Of a stretch of 64,000 nt of DNA, positions 42,122 to 49,796 are shown one piece after another. The translations under genes were made by a program, and so were the position numbers. Below the pieces are notes generated by a model that saw only the letters and a list, made by a program, of their open reading frames with translations, did not search any database and had not been told where the DNA came from. This DNA comes from Haloglomus halophilum (GTDB lineage: Archaea; Halobacteriota; Halobacteria; Halobacteriales; Haloarculaceae), in the NCBI RefSeq assembly GCF_024298885.1, contig NZ_CP101166.1:4115738-4179737 (forward strand). Direction: 5' to 3'. Numbering within the stretch: the first letter of the stretch is position 1; each line of letters opens with the position of its first letter.

Positions 42122-43378
42122 GTGCCCCGCGATTCGCCGGTCCCGGGCGCCCGGGTCGTCCTCGCGCTCGGAACGGTGTTCGGCCTCGCCTCGCTCGTCC
42201 GGACCGCCGTCGTGACACCCGGCGAGGTCGCGCTGAACTTCCGGGTGTACTACGGGGCTGCCGAGGCGTTTCTGGCCGGAGGGCCGCTGTACGGCCAGTC
42301 GCCGGTCGGAACCGACTGGCTGGTCTACCTCTACCCGCCGCTCACCGTCCTCGCGTTCGTCCCGTTCACGCTGTTGCCGCTGGCGGCGGCGTACGTCGTC
42401 TTCACCGCGCTCTCGGTCGCCGGCGGGCTGGCGCTCGCGGGAGTACTCATCCGGGCTGTCGAGCGACACGGCCAGTCGCTCGGGCGTGTCGACCGACTGC
42501 TCGTGGCTGGCTTCGTCGTCTGTGGCATCTACACGGTGCCGTCGCTGGTGTTCGGGCAGGTGAACCTGCTGCTCGCGCTGGCCGTCGCCGTCGGGTTCGT
42601 CGCGCTGGCGTCCGGTCGGGACCGCCTCGCAGGGAGCGCGCTGGGACTGGCGGCGTTCGTGAAGGTGTTCCCGGCCGGCTTCGGGCTGTGGCTCGTTCGG
42701 CGGCGGTCGTGGCACGCGGTGGGAGCGGCGGTCGCGACGGGGGGCGGACTGCTCGCTGCGGGCCTCGTCCTCGGGCCGGCGGTGACGGTGGCGTACGTGA
42801 CGGAGGCACTCTTGCCGCGAACCGCCCGGGGAGCGTTCACCGGGGGACTGGGACCGAACGCGACGTTCCTGACGGTTCGGCGGCCGCTGTCACTGCTGTT
42901 CCCGGGCTCCTCGGTGGCGCGGACGGTGGGAGCGGTCGCGCTGCTGGCACCGGTCGTCGCAGTCGGGTGCTGGCGGGTCGACACGACGCGCCGGCGACTG
43001 GTCGCCACGTTCACTATCGTCGCCGGCGTCCTGCTGGCGCTTCCCTCGTATCCCATCTACTACGTCGTCCTCGCGTATCCGCTGGTCCCGTTGCTGTACC
43101 TGTTCGAGGGGCCGGGGCGACGGCTGTTCACGGTCGGCGCCGCGCTGGCGATGGCGACGGTGTACCTGAACGACGTTCGTGCCGGCCTGACAGCACTCGG
43201 ACTACCGGCGCCGATGCACGATGCGCTCCTGTCGGTGCTGACGCCGCTCCTGACCGTCGGGACGGTTCCGCTCTACGGGTTCGCGCTCTGTCTCGCCGGC
43301 TGCCTGCGGTATCAGGTGGCCGGGGGGCGGGACGACCCCTCAGCCACGCGCGGCAGACGCGCGTCTGACGAACGTTGA
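42122..43378 (+). CDS. GT87-like polyprenyl-phosphate-dependent glycosyltransferase
   Basis: 418 residues from a GTG at 42122. About ten hydrophobic segments. The first loop has the acidic and Arg residues near FRVYYGAAEAFLAGGPLYG and YLYPPLTVLAFVPF, matching the DUF2029/GT87 pattern, and later GQVNLLLALAVAV and AAFVKVFPAGFGLWLVRRR. Members transfer mannose or another sugar from a lipid carrier on the outer side of the membrane. The acceptor is unknown, but the preceding secreted glycoprotein-like genes (39.2-41.5 kb) make a surface glycan plausible, as inference. The C-terminus is a short basic tail. Confidence 0.85.
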   Translation: MPRDSPVPGARVVLALGTVFGLASLVRTAVVTPGEVALNFRVYYGAAEAFLAGGPLYGQSPVGTDWLVYLYPPLTVLAFVPFTLLPLAAAYVVFTALSVAGGLALAGVLIRAVERHGQSLGRVDRLLVAGFVVCGIYTVPSLVFGQVNLLLALAVAVGFVALASGRDRLAGSALGLAAFVKVFPAGFGLWLVRRRSWHAVGAAVATGGGLLAAGLVLGPAVTVAYVTEALLPRTARGAFTGGLGPNATFLTVRRPLSLLFPGSSVARTVGAVALLAPVVAVGCWRVDTTRRRLVATFTIVAGVLLALPSYPIYYVVLAYPLVPLLYLFEGPGRRLFTVGAALAMATVYLNDVRAGLTALGLPAPMHDALLSVLTPLLTVGTVPLYGFALCLAGCLRYQVAGGRDDPSATRGRRASDER

Positions 43379-43407
43379 AGTAGGAAGAGCGACGAAACAT
43401 TGGCACG

Positions 43408-43824
43408 ATGGGCAACAAGAACAAGACCATCTCCTTCAGGGTCAACGAGGAGTCGTTCGAGGCCCTGCAGAGCATCGCCGAGGAGCGTGACATCTCGCTC
43501 TCGGCGGTCTTCCGTGACTACGTCGAGATGCTCGTTGCCCACGACGGACAGGTGCAGGTCGTGCCCGAGCACCAGCTCGACGACTCGACCACCTCGCCCG
43601 CCGAATCCTTCCCGCCGAAGGTCGAGGTCCCCAAGTCGTTCGTCCGCGAGCACGAGCGCCTCGAACTGGAGTCCGAACACCTCCGTGAACAGCTCGACGA
43701 GTACAAGAAGTACGTCACGAAGCTCTCCCAGCGCCTCGAGGAGGAGGAGAACGAGGAGGTCATCCACCTCGAGGACCTCGACGACGGCGAGGAGGAAGAG
43801 GAACCGTCGTTCCGGCTGGGTTGA
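43408..43824 (+). CDS. Ribbon-helix-helix protein with coiled-coil
   Basis: 138 residues. The N-terminal 45 residues (NKTISFRVNEESFEALQSIAEERDISLSAVFRDYVEML) match the beta-helix-helix pattern of MetJ/Arc/CopG DNA-binding dimers. A mid-region (PKVEVPKSFVREHERLELESEHLREQLDEYKKY) predicts a coiled coil, followed by an acidic tail (EEEENEEV...). The order suggests a transcription or chromatin factor that oligomerises. It is recurrent in haloarchaea. No target operator could be picked out. It is the last plus-strand gene before a set of minus-strand genes. Confidence 0.85.
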   Translation: MGNKNKTISFRVNEESFEALQSIAEERDISLSAVFRDYVEMLVAHDGQVQVVPEHQLDDSTTSPAESFPPKVEVPKSFVREHERLELESEHLREQLDEYKKYVTKLSQRLEEEENEEVIHLEDLDDGEEEEEPSFRLG

Positions 43825-43857
43825 ACGCGACCCCCGGGCCCGAGCCGTTCTGCGATA

Positions 43858-44097
43858 TCACTCGGCAGCCGTCTCCGTCTCGGCGTCGTCACCGCCCGAG
43901 CCGCTGGTCCGCGCCCGGACGAGCGTCACCAGATACGCCGCCACGACGATGACAAGCGCCGGCGCCGCGGCCGCGAGGATGCGACTCTCGGTGGCGAGCC
44001 ACGCGCCCCCCGCGAGATACGGGTAGAGCAGGAGCACGAGGATGTACCACTGTCGTCGTTCGATCCGGTCGAGCTTCTGCTGGAGGGCGTCGTCCAT
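43858..44097 (-). CDS. Small two-helix membrane protein
   Basis: 79 residues from the ATG of MDDALQQKLDRIERRQWY; an in-frame ATG four codons upstream is the alternative. A short amphipathic head is followed by two hydrophobic helices (ILVLLLYPYLAGGAW and ILAAAAPALVIVVAAYLVTLV) and an acidic tail. No motif suggests activity. It is 57 bases beyond the start of nothing else and precedes, in reading direction, the RHH gene convergently. Confidence 0.72.
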   Translation of the reverse strand: MDDALQQKLDRIERRQWYILVLLLYPYLAGGAWLATESRILAAAAPALVIVVAAYLVTLVRARTSGSGGDDAETETAAE

Positions 44098-44154
44098 ACG
44101 CGAGGCCAATGCGATGTGACCGGCATAAGCCTTCCCGGTGGTGACCGCGCCGAC

Positions 44155-45201
44155 CTACCACTCGGGCGGGTAGTCGTAGCCCTCGAGCGGCGGTTCCGCA
44201 CCCACCCACTCCGCCCGGCCGGCGGACGATTCGAGCGTCACCGGCGCATCGCCGTCGAGGGTGTAGGTGAGCGTCACGTCGGCCAGCGAGCAGTGGGCGT
44301 TGTAGCGCAGCGACTCGTCGGGCGCCATGTAGGAGACGGTCTGCCACTTCACGTCCTCCGGCGCGCGGACGGTGACCCGGAGGTCGACCCCCTCGCCGCT
44401 CCCGGAGAAGCGCCAGAAGCCCGGCTCGTCGTGCTCGGTGGTGTTGGACTTCGGCCCGACGACGTGCTCGAGCCGGTTGAGTGCGTGGACCTCGCCGTCC
44501 CGGCGCAGGCAGATGGAGAGCGTCCCCTCGATGTCGAGGGCCTCCAGCACGACCGAGCGGTCCTCGAACTCGTTGCACTGGATCCAGGTCCACGAGTCCG
44601 GCGGCGAGGAACCGAGCGTGTGCCCCTGGTGGCCGGGGGCGTCCTCGAACTCGATGGTGCGGTCGCCGACGGTCACCTCGCCGTCCATCCGGACGGCCTC
44701 GTTGGCGCTCCAGTGTTTTCCCGTCCCGATGGTCTTCGCCAGCACGTCCGTCAGGCGCTCGCTCCGCAGCGGCGTGAACGAGTACGGGTCCGGGTCGTAG
44801 GAGAGGTCCCACGACACCTCGCCGCCCTCGTGGCCGGGGTCGCCGTGGTCGGCGTCCTCGCCGCCACCGTCCGCGTCGAGCGGGATGGAGCCGACCGCCG
44901 ACGAGGATGTGAGTTCGGCGTCGTCGATGGTCAGCGAGAACGAGGGCGTGCCGCGTGCGCGGACCTGCTCGAACGGGACCGACCGCGTGACGAAGACGGA
45001 GCGGTCGGGGTCCTCGCGGTCGGTCAGCGCGGCCCACAGCCGCCCCTCCTGCCGGCCACCCTCCGTCGACAACAGCGTGTACCGGTACCAGAACGCGACC
45101 GAACCGTCGGTCGGACTCACCAGCGAGTACCACACCTCCCGCCCCGGCTCCCCGACCGGCAGCGGCCAGTCGAGTACCGGGTCGTTGTCCTCGGGTGCCA
45201 T
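44155..45201 (-). CDS. Uncharacterised protein, lipocalin/AttH-CrtC-like
   Basis: 348 residues, beta-rich throughout, with Trp/Tyr-containing strands (EVWYSLVSPTDGSVAFWYRYTLLS, FWRFSGSGEGVDLRVTV, KWQTVSYMAPDESLRYNAHC). It has no signal peptide or membrane helix. The duplicated beta-sheet plan and short WYRYTL and CNEF segments recall AttH/CrtC-type lipocalin-like domains, which bind or hydrate hydrophobic substrates. The similarity is by eye only. It is a single minus-strand gene. Mass and acidity are typical of the host. Confidence 0.72.
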   Translation of the reverse strand: MAPEDNDPVLDWPLPVGEPGREVWYSLVSPTDGSVAFWYRYTLLSTEGGRQEGRLWAALTDREDPDRSVFVTRSVPFEQVRARGTPSFSLTIDDAELTSSSAVGSIPLDADGGGEDADHGDPGHEGGEVSWDLSYDPDPYSFTPLRSERLTDVLAKTIGTGKHWSANEAVRMDGEVTVGDRTIEFEDAPGHQGHTLGSSPPDSWTWIQCNEFEDRSVVLEALDIEGTLSICLRRDGEVHALNRLEHVVGPKSNTTEHDEPGFWRFSGSGEGVDLRVTVRAPEDVKWQTVSYMAPDESLRYNAHCSLADVTLTYTLDGDAPVTLESSAGRAEWVGAEPPLEGYDYPPEW

Positions 45202-45263
45202 GCGTTATCGCATCGACCGCACTGGAGGCAATAAGGATGGTGGAACCCGGAAGCGCGTGGCGG

Positions 45264-45689
45264 TCAGTCAGCCTGTCCGCGCTTCATCTCCGCCTCGACC
45301 GCGTCGGTCACGGGGACGATGGGGGAGTCGGGAGCGAGGGCGATGTAGAGCCCGCTGTCCCCGTACAGGACTCGCAGGAGCGTCATGTCGTCCATCTGGG
45401 TGATGATGGAGCGGACCCGTCCGGCGTTGGGGAGGAGCGTCTGCTCGTAGGCGTCGCGCTCGAGGAAATCCATGTTCAGGTGACTGAGCACCTGGTCGTA
45501 GTGCTCCTGCAGGTGTGCCTCGTCACGGTACATGTCGAGGATCTCGTCGGCGACGTAGAGGGTCCTGAACTCGTCGGCCGTGAACTCGACGAACGACAGG
45601 ACGCCGTCCTCGGGGGCGGCCTCGCGTGCCGCCTCGAGTGCCGCGGCCGCGTCGAAGTCGGCGAGCTCCGCGTCCCGCGTGAGTGGCAT
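45264..45689 (-). CDS. Uncharacterised haloarchaeal protein (DUF7522-like)
   Basis: 141 residues from the ATG of MPLTRDAELAD. Mostly helical and acidic, with LSFVEFTADEFRTLYVADEILDMYRDEAHLQEHYDQVLSHLNMDFLERDAYE-type sections and a C-terminal strand GLYIALAPDSPIVPVTDAV. Its content resembles small haloarchaeal proteins often found near genes for halobacterial output domains; I recall DUF7522, not verified. No catalytic residues are evident. It is divergent from the DUF7504-like gene, with 95 bases between. Confidence 0.7.
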   Translation of the reverse strand: MPLTRDAELADFDAAAALEAAREAAPEDGVLSFVEFTADEFRTLYVADEILDMYRDEAHLQEHYDQVLSHLNMDFLERDAYEQTLLPNAGRVRSIITQMDDMTLLRVLYGDSGLYIALAPDSPIVPVTDAVEAEMKRGQAD

Positions 45690-45784
45690 GCCCCCTCCTC
45701 CGGGAGCCGACCGCATAAGTCCGTCCACTATCCGACATCCGTAGCGAGGACAATCTATTTGCGCGGGTGGCCCGACCGTGGGCC

Positions 45785-46399
45785 ATGCGCTGGGAGACGG
45801 CGGAACTCGACCGCCTCCGCGACGTTCCGAACACGCTCATCCTCGGGCCATCCGTCGACGAATCGGTCAACGAGGCGGGGAGACGGCTCCTCCGTGGCGA
45901 GGCCGACACCCCGACCCACGCGCTGGTCGTGACCTTCGTCAAGGGACCGGACAGCTGGGTCGAGGACTGGCGCCGGACCGTCGGTGACCTCCCCGAGGAC
46001 CTCGTCATCGTCACCACCACGGACGGGTTCGGTGGGAGCGACGTCGGCGACGGGACGGCCAGCAGTCAGGGCGTCACGACGGAGTACGTCTCCTCCCCGG
46101 GCGACCTGACCGGGCTGGGCATGATCATCGGCAAGTACCTCGAACGCTGGTACCAGGACGAGGGGGACATCCGCGTCGTCTTCGACTCGTTGACGACCAT
46201 CCTCCAGTACGGCGAGCCACAGAACGTCTACCGCTTCCTCCACCTGATGACCACCCGGTTCGACGGCGCCGACGCCTCGGCCTACTTCCTGTTCGACCCC
46301 GAGACACAGGACCCACAGACCGTCGCCACCATCAAATCCTCCTTCCAGGCCATCGCCCAGTTCGAAGGGGACGGCGAGTGGGAGGTGAACCAGCGATAG
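45785..46399 (+). CDS. DUF7504-like RecA-fold protein
   Basis: 204 residues from the ATG of MRWETAELDRL, with a TCTATTTG promoter-like box about 27 bases before. The fold is that of haloarchaeal KaiC/RecA-like proteins with strands LILGPSVDE, ALVVTFVKGPDSW, VIVTTTDGFG, IRVVFDSLTTIL and ASAYFLFDPE. There is no Walker A glycine loop; the GPSVDESV segment is in its place, so nucleotide binding may be lost. I recall the family as DUF7504, haloarchaeal signal-transduction-related. The Asp/Ser pair of FDSLTTIL resembles a Walker B end. Monocistronic. Confidence 0.8.
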   Translation: MRWETAELDRLRDVPNTLILGPSVDESVNEAGRRLLRGEADTPTHALVVTFVKGPDSWVEDWRRTVGDLPEDLVIVTTTDGFGGSDVGDGTASSQGVTTEYVSSPGDLTGLGMIIGKYLERWYQDEGDIRVVFDSLTTILQYGEPQNVYRFLHLMTTRFDGADASAYFLFDPETQDPQTVATIKSSFQAIAQFEGDGEWEVNQR

Positions 46400-46467
46400 C
46401 TACCCTACCACACAGATATATCTAGAATTGTGATTATAATGCATCTTCCAACGTCATAGAAGTTTTG

Positions 46468-46572
46468 TAGCCCCGCCCAGATTCGAACTGGGGTCCTAGG
46501 CTCGCTTCCGGAACGGGCACGAACCCGGCTCCGTCCAAAGGCCCATATGATTGGCCGCTACACCACGGGGCT
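46468..46572 (-). tRNA. tRNA-Gln (anticodon UUG) with 32-base intron
   Basis: On the minus strand, the 7-bp acceptor arms are AGCCCCG (46566-46572) and CGGGGCT plus discriminator A (46468-46475). The D-arm is TGGTGTAGCGGCCAATCATA, the anticodon stem is TGGGC/GCCTA, and the loop is C-TTTGG-A with anticodon TTG. T-arm CCCAG-TTCGAAT-CTGGG is complete. Pairing of TGGGC with GCCTA requires removal of 32 bases (46503-46534) lying after position 37, the usual haloarchaeal intron site. Mature length is 73 bases. CCA is not encoded. The intron base-pairs internally, as needed for a bulge-helix-bulge. Confidence 0.9.
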
Positions 46573-46595
46573 CCAGCAACGAGTTGCGCCCCGGT

Positions 46596-46605
46596 GAGAA
46601 ATAGC
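46596..46605 (-). promoter_or_regulatory. TATA-like box of tRNA-Gln
   Basis: On the minus strand this reads CGCTATTTCT, about 24-33 bases before the tRNA 5' end at 46572. It would start the transcript at or just before the tRNA. Confidence 0.5.
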
Positions 46606-46606
46606 G

Positions 46607-46738
46607 TTACGGTTGTGTTGTCGGATCCGGAATCTCGATATTCCCAGCCTCGGCTCGCTTGTGACAGGAGCGGCAGAGACAGATGACGGTATCCATACTG
46701 TGGGCGGCGTGGGGCTCATCGAACGTCCGGACCGTGGA
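46607..46738 (-). pseudogene. HNH endonuclease C-terminal fragment
   Basis: A minus-strand frame ends TAA at 46607-46609 and encodes the sequence with EPHAAHSMDTVICLCRSCHKRAEAGN. The C-x-x-C-H-K-R ending with preceding histidines is the second half of an HNH motif as in small haloarchaeal HNH nucleases (PHxxHTxDNLICLCxxCHxxVE type). The upstream coding part with the first HNH histidine is missing; the preceding codons are not protein-like and the DtxR-family gene stops 20 bases upstream. So this looks like a degraded remnant. It is next to the tRNA gene. Confidence 0.6.
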
Positions 46739-46758
46739 ATCCGAAAGTGGAGCCCTGC

Positions 46759-47214
46759 TCAGTCCGCGGCCTCGGACTCGACCTCCCGGTCGATGTCGAG
46801 GTCGGAGACCAGATGACAGCAGACATCGAGTTCGGCGTCGAAGCAGTCCGGGCATGAGGGGTCGCGGTCGATGATGGTGTCGAGGCGGTCCCCGACCGTC
46901 TCGTCGATGACCGACTCCAGCTGTCGGGCCTCGGCGCGGAACTCCTCGACCTCGAGCACCTCGACGAGGAAGCGCTCGATGATGCAGTAGGTCTGGAGCG
47001 CGTCGCGGGCCCGTTTGATGCCCTCGTCGGTGAGGTCGACGCCCTTGTACTTCTCGTGGTCGGCGAGGCCGGCGGCCTCGAGCTTGCCAATCATCTCGTT
47101 GGCCGAGGCCGGCGAGACATCGAGCGCGTCCGCGACCTTCCCCGTCGAGGCGGGGCCGTCCTCCTGCTCCTGGACCAGATAGATCGCCTTGAGATACTGG
47201 TTCTGGGTGTTCAT
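46759..47214 (-). CDS. DtxR-family metal-dependent transcription regulator
   Basis: 151 residues from the ATG of MNTQNQYLKAIYLVQEQEDGPASTGKVADALDVS. The N-terminal winged helix has the DtxR pattern SPASANEMIGKLEAAGLADHEKYKGVDLT (recognition helix SPASANEMIGKLE). The second domain (YCIIERFLVEVLEVEEFRAEARQLESVID) supplies metal sites. A late cysteine-rich end, CPDCFDAELDVCCHLV, may bind metal. Such proteins use Fe(II) or Mn(II) to repress uptake genes. It overlaps the end of the ferritin-like gene by four bases, so both are probably cotranscribed. Confidence 0.92.
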   Translation of the reverse strand: MNTQNQYLKAIYLVQEQEDGPASTGKVADALDVSPASANEMIGKLEAAGLADHEKYKGVDLTDEGIKRARDALQTYCIIERFLVEVLEVEEFRAEARQLESVIDETVGDRLDTIIDRDPSCPDCFDAELDVCCHLVSDLDIDREVESEAAD

Positions 47215-47696
47215 GCGCGGGCCTCCATCAGTCGGGTGACCTCCTCGACGCCCTCGGCCTCGTCCTCGCGGATGCCCCGGAGCGTCTCGAGCAGCCGGTC
47301 GCGGTCGACGCTGAACCGGACGTCCGAGCCCTCGATGGCGGTGATGAGGTCGTCGTAGAACTTGTAGGCGGTCTCCTCGCTTGCGAGCTGGTCGTAGAGG
47401 ACGCCGTCGGTGTCCGTGTCGGATTCGTAGCGGGCCGCGACCAGCTGTTCGATCTCCTCGTAGGCGACCGGGTCGCCCTCGAGCTCGTCGACGAGCGACT
47501 CCAGTTCGGTACGGTGGCCGGCGGACTCCTCGGCGGCCTCCTCGAGGAGAGCCTCCAGTTCGGCGTCCCGTTCGTCGTCGTCGAGCGACTCGAAGTGCTT
47601 GTGCGCGCGCGCCTCGACGACCTCCTCCAGCACCATCCCGATCTGGAGGAGCCGGGCGAGCTGGTGGTCGGAGGCGACCGGGTACGAGAGGCTCAC
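47211..47696 (-). CDS. Ferritin-like domain protein
   Basis: 161 residues from a GTG. Four long amphipathic helices: LARLLQIGMVLEEVVEARAHKHFESL, ALLEEAAEESAGHRTELESLVDEL, YEEIEQLVAARYE, and YDQLASEETAYKFYDDLITAIE plus a short fifth. Glu and His pairs in helices one and two (EARAHKH, EESAGH) and EETAYKFY in helix four are like rubrerythrin/ferritin di-iron ligands, though the ExxH spacing is not canonical. The protein probably stores or detoxifies iron, or senses it for the regulator encoded in the overlapping next gene. Confidence 0.75.
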   Translation of the reverse strand: MSLSYPVASDHQLARLLQIGMVLEEVVEARAHKHFESLDDDERDAELEALLEEAAEESAGHRTELESLVDELEGDPVAYEEIEQLVAARYESDTDTDGVLYDQLASEETAYKFYDDLITAIEGSDVRFSVDRDRLLETLRGIREDEAEGVEEVTRLMEARA

Positions 47697-48299
47697 GCGC
47701 TCCCACCGCGCGGGCGCGCCTGTACTGACATACCGTCCTGTCGGGTATCCGCGGACTTAAGCGGTTCCCTCGGCGGGTTCGTGGCCCGGGCAGAACAGCG
47801 GGTGGACGGAACGGGGTCGTCCGGCGCGGTGCTGGCGCTCGGTGGGTGGAACAGCGAAGAAGCCGGAGTCGGCACGGATAGGACCCGGACGGGAGACGTT
47901 TTCCACGGCCCGTACGGCACGTCCGTCGTCACGGACACGTTAGCCGGGCTCGCACCGGCCTGCCCTGGTGGGCTTTCGTCGGGCTCTCACCGACCGTTGT
48001 GCTCGTGTCGTCGGTTTCACGAACGTCGCTCACACGACCTCCGCTACTTTGCCTTCGCGTCCGGCCATCCGGATGGCCGGATGGTGGGCCGCTGTGGTTC
48101 TCCTTCGAGGCGTTCTCCTCGTGACCCTATTACGGGTCCTTCGGTGGTTGCCCCCAACTCGACCTCGCTGTCGCTTCGGCCGAGTCGTCCGGTGTGTCCC
48201 CGTGGACTCCGGCAGCAACCTGTACTGAGGAACCGGGAGGATATAACTGTTTTGGTACATGGTACCAACCAACACGATTCGACTGCCCGACGGGGGTTC
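47697..48299. other. 600-base stretch without recognised gene
   Basis: No frame has convincing haloarchaeal codon content. Visible structure: a perfect 20-base palindrome CCGGCCATCC/GGATGGCCGG at 48061-48080, a perfect 7+7 inverted repeat TTGGTAC-ATG-GTACCAA at 48252-48268, a GGATATAACT box near 48237-48247, and a CTTAAG on the minus strand about 60 bases before the ferritin-like GTG. It does not match RNase P RNA, SRP RNA or other large RNAs as far as I can see. It could hold regulators or a small RNA. Confidence 0.5.
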
Positions 48300-48446
48300 T
48301 CACTCGCGAGGAACGGCGATGTTCCGAACTCGGCCCCGGCACTCCGGGCAGGCATCCTGGTGACCATCGACGACGACGCGGCAGCCACAGTCGTAGCACT
48401 CGTAGGTCGCTTCACGGGGGGTGTACGGGTCGGTGAAGTAGCTCAC
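48300..48446 (-). CDS. 48-residue rubrerythrin-like zinc-ribbon protein
   Basis: GTG start at 48444-48446, TGA at 48300-48302. The sequence MSYFTDPYTPREATYECYDCGC...CPECRGRVRNIAVPRE carries two CxxC pairs (ECYDC and CPEC) in the rubredoxin-like spacing. The last part, RNIAVPRE, is the common ending of the haloarchaeal rubrerythrin-like short proteins. CGGTTTAC lies about 27 bases before the GTG, supporting a leaderless message. The protein probably binds Zn or Fe. Function is unknown. Confidence 0.85.
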   Translation of the reverse strand: MSYFTDPYTPREATYECYDCGCRVVVDGHQDACPECRGRVRNIAVPRE

Positions 48447-48572
48447 GTATGTCGTTCGTTCTCTCCACCGGTAAACCGTTACCCTAAGATTACGAGATAG
48501 GCGTTATACCTCCTTAATCACGAGTTCTTTCCAGAATATTTCTGGACGAACATCCAATCTATGGTGGACCGA

Positions 48573-49124
48573 TCAACCCAGCACTGCACGAAGCACGAAC
48601 GTCTCCCGGCGCTCCTCGGCTCGTTCGACGGTGAACCCGACATCTTCGAACGCCGCGACCGCCTCCGCGGCGGCGAACCGCTCGGCCCGGGGCGGGCCCG
48701 CCCCTCCCTCGCCCGCAGCGGACCAGTCCGCGATGCCGACCACCCCGCCCGGGCGGACGACGCGTGCGAGTTCCCTCAGCGCCTCGGGCGAGGCGAACTC
48801 GTGGTAGGTCATCGTCGAGAACGCGCGGTCCAGCACGTCGTCCGCGAACGGGAGGTCCGCGACCTCGGCGGTGACGAAGCGGACGTTGTCGGGCGCGCCC
48901 TTCTCACGGTAGAAGTCGTGCATCTCGGCCTGCACGTCGACCGCGTGGACGGTTCCGGCGTACGGCACCACGTCGTCGGTGTAGAAGCCGGTCCCGCTGC
49001 CGAGGTCGGCCACCTCACCCTCGGGGTCGAACAGGGCCAGCAGTTCGTCGACGGAGACGTACTCGTACCGGCCGGGGTCCTCGAGCGCGTCCGCCCGCTC
49101 CGCGTCGTAGGTGTGGAATCCCAT
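48573..49124 (-). CDS. Class I SAM-dependent methyltransferase
   Basis: 183 residues from the ATG of MGFHTYDAERADALEDPGRYEYV. Motif I ADLGSGTGFYTDDVVPYA gives the SAM-binding glycine loop; VHAVDVQAEM is motif post-I with acidic Asp; the later VRFVTAEVADLPFADDVLDRAFSTMTYHE and REL ARVVRPGGVVGIADW motifs are typical of the small-molecule (Ubi/arsenite type) Rossmann enzymes. The substrate is unknown. The C-terminal strand VERAEERRETFVLRAV completes the sheet. Probably cytoplasmic. The gene following on this strand is separated by the 48447-48572 AT-rich gap. Confidence 0.9.
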   Translation of the reverse strand: MGFHTYDAERADALEDPGRYEYVSVDELLALFDPEGEVADLGSGTGFYTDDVVPYAGTVHAVDVQAEMHDFYREKGAPDNVRFVTAEVADLPFADDVLDRAFSTMTYHEFASPEALRELARVVRPGGVVGIADWSAAGEGGAGPPRAERFAAAEAVAAFEDVGFTVERAEERRETFVLRAVLG

Positions 49125-49199
49125 ACGCGGCGTTCGGGCGGGACCGGCATAACGACCGTGTCGGGTGGCGAGGAGCACCGAGAACGAAGCCGACGTGGC

Positions 49200-49796
49200 T
49201 CACCGTCCGCGGGCGGTCCCGGTGACCTCGTCGGGGCGTGCGTAGAACCCGACGTAGCGGACGCTGGCGAGCACGGCCCCCTCGAGGGCCTCCTCGAACC
49301 GCTCCTGATTCGCCCCGCCCGGGAGGTCGAGCGGTCGCCGGAGGGCGTAGACCCGGAACCGGTACTCCTCGGCGTCCAGCGTCGGCGGGGGACAGACCGG
49401 GAGATAGCCGACCTCGCCGATGCCGTTCACCCCCTGTCGGGCGCCCCCGAGTTCGGGGAGCGTCTCCGAATCCGGGAGCCCGCCCGGAATCTCGCCGCGC
49501 TCGGGCGGGACGTTCCAGAGCAGCCAGTGGTCGAAGTTCTGCGCGAAGCTGTTGGGGTAGCGGCAGGTCAGCGCGACCGCCTCCGTCGGCTCCGGGAGCC
49601 CGTCGAAGGTGAACGGCGGGGACCGCCCGGCCCCGTCGCACGTGTACTCGCGGGGGATGGTGCCGCCGTCGTCGAACGCGGGCGAGTCGACGGCCAATCC
49701 GTCCGGGGTCGGCGGCTCCCCACCGATGGTGATACAGCCCGCGACGCCGGTGGTCGCCGCGGCCCCCAGCGTCGCCAGCAGCGCGCGCCGCTCCAT
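49200..49796 (-). CDS. PEBP/YbhB-like secreted lipoprotein
   Basis: 198 residues. The N-terminus MERRALLATLGAAATTGVAGC has a twin arginine and a lipobox (VAGC), so Tat export and lipidation are probable. The PEBP core includes FDDGGTIPREYTCDGAGRSPPFTFDGLP, CRYPNSFAQNFDHWLLWNVPPE (the conserved HW and NVP) and NGIGEVGYLPVCPPPT. PEBP/YbhB proteins bind phospho-ligands. In archaea their role is unknown. The aspartate and histidine pockets are intact. Transcribed with, or near, the methyltransferase gene on this strand with a 75-base gap. Confidence 0.92.
   Translation of the reverse strand: MERRALLATLGAAATTGVAGCITIGGEPPTPDGLAVDSPAFDDGGTIPREYTCDGAGRSPPFTFDGLPEPTEAVALTCRYPNSFAQNFDHWLLWNVPPERGEIPGGLPDSETLPELGGARQGVNGIGEVGYLPVCPPPTLDAEEYRFRVYALRRPLDLPGGANQERFEEALEGAVLASVRYVGFYARPDEVTGTARGR

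Noticed and set aside
47697..48299. Possible large structural RNA (RNase P or SRP RNA)
   Set aside because: I looked for their conserved cores and found none; only isolated palindromes are present.
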